Origin: Strongylocentrotus droebachiensis
Taxonomy: Eukaryota; Echinodermata; Echinoidea; Camarodonta; Strongylocentrotidae
Reading direction: 5' to 3'
DNA length: 64,000 nt
Assembly (NCBI GenBank): GCA_035222895.1
Contig: JAVYIG010005303.1
Location: 1 to 64,000, forward strand
Shown: positions 60,328 through 64,000 of the stretch, in pieces
Layout: every line of letters begins with the position of its first letter
Numbering within the stretch: position 1 is the first letter of the stretch
The notes under the pieces: generated by a model
The model's database searches: none
Told to the model about the DNA's origin: nothing
What the model saw: only the letters and a program-made list of their open reading frames with translations
Made by a program: the position numbers and the translations under genes

Positions 60328-61038
60328 GTGAGTTTTAATTTAAAGCCTGTCTGTATTAGTTTGGCCAGAAGGTATTAGACCACCCTGTAAGGTGGTTATC
60401 TCATCAAATCAGCCCTTAATTAACATAAGAAAAAGGAATCATGGGGGACCAACCAACAGGCACAGATTGGGCATTGTTTGCTATATAGAGGGCGCAAGTA
60501 GCTATAAGTAGTACAGTGGGGCTTTAAAACATAGTGAACTGTAAGACTATGATGACTTCAAAGTTCTACTGTACTCCATATGGCGCCTGTACTGTAGCTG
60601 TGCCTGACACAGTCAGAGACTGACATACTTAGGCTAGGCTCAAATGATGGACATTTGGCAAAACATGGCCAAGTCTTATTGTCACATATAAGTGACACAG
60701 GCAATCTCTCTCTCTCTCTCTCTCTCTACGCACCATATCCTGAGACGTTGGCGATCATGGAGTGCCACAACTCTCTGTCCCATATTCTATGAAATATTTC
60801 ATTCTCTTCAAGATCAATTCCACTTTCAGAAATCCCACTCCTTAAGCTACATCCTCCTTATACCTCGATTCTTCCAGTCGGTGCAAGATTTTCCAAACCA
60901 TTCTTACGTATAACATGACCCAAGAAGCTCAGCTGTCGACCTCTTATATTATTTAGAAGACACCGGCACTACAAGAGTAAATTTGCACATCTCTGTAATG
61001 TTTCATGATTTATATATTGCTGTTTGTTGCTATTGCAG
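60328..61038 (+). other. Intron between the two DENN exons
   Basis: 711 bases with canonical GTGAGT donor and TTGCAG acceptor, phase 0. It contains the TTAA MITE at 60340-60527, a CT microsatellite at about 60705-60728 and otherwise unremarkable DNA. An ORF at 60692-60913 is not supported by splice sites or motifs. Confidence 0.9.
60340..60527 (+). mobile_element. TTAA MITE, intact copy (empty site reference)
   Basis: Bounded by TTAA at both ends: TTAAAGCCTGTCTGTATTAG on the left and ACAGTGGGGCTTTAA on the right. It contains the uninterrupted sequence GCTATATAGAGGGCGC, which is the empty counterpart of the insertion in the copy at 61447-62735. Confidence 0.88.
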
Positions 61039-61200
61039 GTGAGTGACAGTCAAACGGACAAGCTCAGGGCCATCCCAGAGTTCTGCTTCCCAGATGCCTT
61101 TAAGTGGGCTCCAGTTGAACAGTACAACAGCGAGAGCTTCTGCTTCGTACTCACAAGCTCGGACGGATCAAGAGTCTACGGCTACAACAGAAGAATGCTG
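61039..61200 (+). CDS. DENND2-like protein, exon completing uDENN
   Basis: Acceptor GCTATTGCAG ends at 61038 and donor CTG|GTACGT follows 61200. The exon is 162 bases, 54 codons, phase 0 at both ends. It encodes VSDSQTDKLRAIPEFCFPDA, then KWAPVEQYNSESFCFVLTSS, then DGSRVYGYNRRML. LKAIP-FCFPD followed by SE-F-FVLT and DGSR--GY-RR is highly characteristic of the uDENN segment of DENND2 proteins and continues directly from the preceding exon. The rest of the domain (the central DENN and dDENN parts) must lie on later exons. I find no further exon up to the end of the window, so at least 2.8 kb of intron follows. The next exon should continue in phase 0. A damaged copy of this exon's 3' half lies about 215 bp downstream. 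Confidence 0.95.
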
Positions 61201-61344
61201 GTACGTTGCAGCCTTTTTCTGTCACAAAAGGAAAATGTGTATAAAAGAAAATGTGTGTAAAGAAAAATCCTAACGCGAAAAGGATATGAACAGGGATTGT
61301 GTATTAAGGCATTTTTCGAATAAAAGTGAGAGTGCAATTGTGAG

Positions 61345-61447
61345 GAGTTCTGCTTCATGCTTACGAGCTCAGACAGATCATGAGTCTACGGCTACAACAG
61401 AGAATACTGGTAAGTTGCAGCCTTTTTCACAAAAGGAAAATGTGTAT
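61345..61447 (+). pseudogene. Duplicated, broken 3' half of the DENN exon
   Basis: AGTTCTGCTTCATGCTTACG through TCTACGGCTACAACAG and ATACTGGTAAGTTGCAGCC repeats 61136-61250 with about a dozen changes, including the donor and the intronic TTTTTCACAAAAGGAAAATG that follows. The codon for Arg in DGSR-V is a TGA stop here (AGATCATGAGTC), and a base is lost further on. It has a plausible donor but no acceptor in front, so it is unlikely to be spliced in. Confidence 0.85.
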
Positions 61448-62735
61448 TAAAGCCCCTCTGCAGTAGTTTGGCATGGAGGGATTAGACTTCCCTGCAAGGT
61501 CACCGGCAGGTGGTTATCTCATCAGCTCGGCTCTCAATTAAGATAAGAAAAAGAGGATCATGGGGGACCTACAGGCACCGATTGGGGAAGTTTTCTATAC
61601 AGTGTGTCCCGAAAAAAACTATACACTTTTGAAATGGCTGCCGAATAACAAATATATGATTCTAGGGGGAAAAGTTTTATATGTATGGAAAGCTCATAAA
61701 CTCAACTTTCATATGACACCAAAAAGTTTGAAAATAATTCATGCTTGGGTGAGTACTGGTCACTTTTGTAAAGGGTATGGAAATTAGGTTGCGCAGGAAT
61801 TAGCCTTCCAATTTGTGAGAGGTAAATCCTTTGGAGCTTACCGAATTGAGGGTGATATGATACATTCATGATTTGCTGAGTGAATTTCATGGTTTATTAA
61901 ACCAAACTTTTATGCTCGGAACAGGAATTTATTTTTCTATTGTAGCATTGTAACTTTCCCTGGTAGACTCAGTGGTGTGTTCATGAGAGTCCGGATGGGG
62001 TGATGGTACATGTTGTAATTTCCATGTTACAAACTGTTATTTTTTACATTTGTGACTTTGAATAAAAACCTTCACCCCACATTTCAGTTACCATTTACCT
62101 GAAGAATAAGTAGCCGACATCTTGGACATTCCTTTTGTCAACAAACCGTATTTGAATATTCAATTTACATTATCCCTACCTGAGTATTGAGTAAATCAAT
62201 GAGATGTTCAACTAATCTTACAATAATTGAAATGTGGGGTGAAGGTTTTTATTCAAAGTCACAGATGTAAGAGAATAACAGTTTGTAACATGGAAATTAC
62301 AACATGTATCATCACCCCATCCTGACTCCCATGAACACACCACTGAGTCTACCAGGGAAGTTACAGTAATCCCATAAACCAAACATTTCACTCAGCAAAC
62401 CCAAACTTATCACAATTGATCATAAATTGGTCATATCATCCTCAATTCGGTAAGCTCCAAAGGATTTACCTCTCACAAATTGGAAGGCTAATTCCTGCGC
62501 AACCAAATTTTCATACCCTTTACAAAAGTGAGCAGTGCTCACCCTAGCATGAATTATTTTCGCAACTTTTGGTGTCATATGAAAGTTGAGTATATGAGCT
62601 TTCCATACATATATAACTTTTCCCCCTAGAATCATATATTTGTTATTTGGCAGCCATTTCAAAAGTGTATAGTTTTTTTCGGGACACACTGTATAGAGGG
62701 AGCAATAAGCTACAAGTAGTACAGTGGGGCTTTAA
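61447..62735 (+). mobile_element. TTAA MITE split by a foldback insertion
   Basis: TTAA ends at 61447-61450 and 62732-62735. The halves (TTAAAGCCCCTCTGCAGTAG ... and ... TAGAGGGAGCAATAAGCTAC) align with the intact copies at 60340 and (reversed) 9331. The middle is the 61600-62691 insert. Confidence 0.9.
61600..62691. mobile_element. 1.1 kb foldback transposon, TA target duplication
   Basis: The left arm begins CAGTGTGTCCCGAAAAAAAC. The right end is its mirror (GTTTTTTTCGGGACACACTG). The arms pair for about 490 bp (to about 62086 and from about 62227) with scattered differences, leaving a loop of about 140 bp. TA flanks each end and is present once in the empty site at 60340-60527, as for Tc1/mariner-type insertions. 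There is no transposase. The ORFs in it are mirror images of each other on the two strands, not genes. Confidence 0.92.
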
Positions 62736-63640
62736 AGAAACATTGTATCCCGAAATGGATGGATGTTTTTAGGATTCTACTGTAGGTCCCCTCCAGCTGT
62801 TCGAGTTGATCTACATGGGGGGTAAATGCTAGATATAGAACATGCAGTTCCTAATTCAACATACATTTATGTTGAATTAATTACTTTAAATATGTTAAAG
62901 CATAATCAAAAATAGATAATGACATCATTCTGACTGAAATCCCTATATGCATGTGGCTATCTCTTTTTTTGAGTTAAGGGAATTTTATGGTTCAGCTTTA
63001 CGTTCAGATTGTGACCAAGCATATCCTGTATAACCGTGTTACCATCAAAATCAATTAACAAATCATTGAGATTTCCAGATGATCGGTCGAAGCAAGGAAA
63101 TGTTTACGAAGGAAAACAAAATAACGGTGTACCAAGAGACCATTTCTGTGGTGATGCGTGGAAATGTTGACGTTCGTGAAACACAAAAATAATATTTTGG
63201 CTTTTATGTTTTTAAAGAGATTGATAAGTCCCAAGACATTAGATCACTAGCACTGCTACCTGTAGGTGCCATTTTTGAAAATAGCTGCTAGTGATATTGA
63301 CTTATTTACTTCCCGGTAATTTACATCATCTTGATATTTTGTTTTCATCAGTTATGAAAGCAATTGTAATGGCTATCCAGTCAAAAGTGGGTTTTAGACT
63401 GTCTTAACCTTTAAATACCATTAGAATCTGTAACCTCCTTTAAATATCTGAAATACTACCTAGATTATGTTTGCAGTTGATCACATTTGTCAATGGAGCT
63501 AGAGCAATTGAGTATCCAAGGATGACTAAGACCTGAAAATGCCTCCAGTAACACAATCAAATCCCTGTACGTATTTGATCACATCTAAACATGCGCTGCT
63601 GCAAGGTTGCACAATGAGTCAAGGTTTCAAATGAAATGAA

Positions 63641-63892
63641 TTTGAGGGGGTTAGTGACACAAAGACGTAACTCCATTTTGGCTATTTCGAGAAAAAGTGG
63701 TTTAAAGATAGAAGTCCACTTGGACATTAAGGAGTTAGGCTATGTTTCACTAGCCATTGACTTCAATGGAGTGTTGGGTGGAGTTAAGTCTTTGTGTTCC
63801 CTGAAAAGCCCACATTTTTCTGAACATTTTGATATCAAATACTCCTTTTGGCAAAATATGGAGTTACGTCTTTGTGTCACTGAACCCTCAAA
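63641..63892. mobile_element. MITE with GTGACACAAAGACGTAACT TIRs
   Basis: The left end (GAGGGGGTTAGTGACACAAA then GACGTAACTCCAT) and the right end (reverse complement GAGGGTTCAGTGACACAAAG) match over about 35 bases with small gaps. The AATTTGAGGG flank is also mirrored. The ORF spanning it is a by-product. Confidence 0.85.
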
Positions 63893-64000
63893 TTTACAGT
63901 AATTAATCCTAGCTTGTATGATCAGGGTATATTATCCTCTACTGAGAGCCAGAAAGGTGTTAACTCCTTGAAAGAGGAAATGAACAACAACCTTCTAGCT

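Larger units (their letters stand above)
61201..64000 (+). other. Intron following the DENN exons (runs off the window)
   Basis: It starts at the donor GTACGT. It contains a duplicated exon fragment, the interrupted TTAA MITE with its foldback insert, and a TIR element at about 63641-63892. I see nothing in 62740-63640. The end falls in a CAGAAAGGTGTTAACTCC copy of the dispersed motif. Confidence 0.75.

Noticed and set aside
61560..62689. Two similar ORFs on opposite strands (about 61560-61787 and 62420-62689)
   Set aside because: They are the same sequence read from the two arms of one inverted repeat and show no transposase motif.
63636..63902. 88-codon ORF, considered as a further DENND2-like exon
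   Set aside because: It coincides with a TIR-bounded MITE and does not resemble the continuation of the DENN domain.

Overview
This is a piece of a repeat-rich, AT-rich animal genome. It has no bacterial features: no compact ORFs and no operons. The coding content is a few short exons bounded by GT/AG splice sites and separated by introns of up to about 24 kb. The density and style of short inverted-repeat elements, and the long pyrimidine satellites, remind me of echinoderm (sea urchin) DNA. That placement is inference, not proof.

The one gene I can name lies on the + strand. Exons at 60146-60327 and 61039-61200 encode the start of a DENN domain of the DENND2 type (Rab guanine-nucleotide exchange factor). 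They are in phase with each other, and with an upstream basic/serine-rich exon at 35739-35850: a one-base overhang G plus TT gives a Val codon. Three further candidate 5' exons (about 662-889, 4715-4897 and 23294-23380) are phase-compatible but less certain. The rest of the DENN domain lies beyond the window.

Layout. 0-5 kb: acidic candidate exon, TAGGG-containing tandem repeats, a periodic ACACC/TTATGTAC motif field and candidate exon 2. 5-13 kb: intron with TTAA-bounded and other MITEs. 13.1-17.3 kb: a roughly 4 kb array of a 24-bp pyrimidine repeat, whose three very long forward ORFs are artefacts of the repeat. 20-23.4 kb: a modular palindromic element, a CpG-richer stretch, a 145-bp repeat array and candidate exon 3. 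26-29.3 kb: degenerate repeat arrays and three inverted-repeat elements. 30-34 kb: local tandem duplications. 35.7-38.7 kb: exon, then a TIR element carrying a THAP-like protein start. 41.2-43.3 kb: a large inverted repeat with an 89-bp-arm hairpin at its centre. 47-49 kb: opposed CT and GA tracts. 50-56 kb: more MITEs, two of them with TTA target duplications. 58.2-59.8 kb: a diverged tandem array. 60-64 kb: DENN exons embedded in MITEs, one of which contains a 1.1 kb foldback insertion.

Most of the interest is in the mobile DNA. At two places a related uninterrupted copy in the same window preserves the empty target site, so the insertion and its target duplication (TA in one case, TTA in the other) can be read directly.
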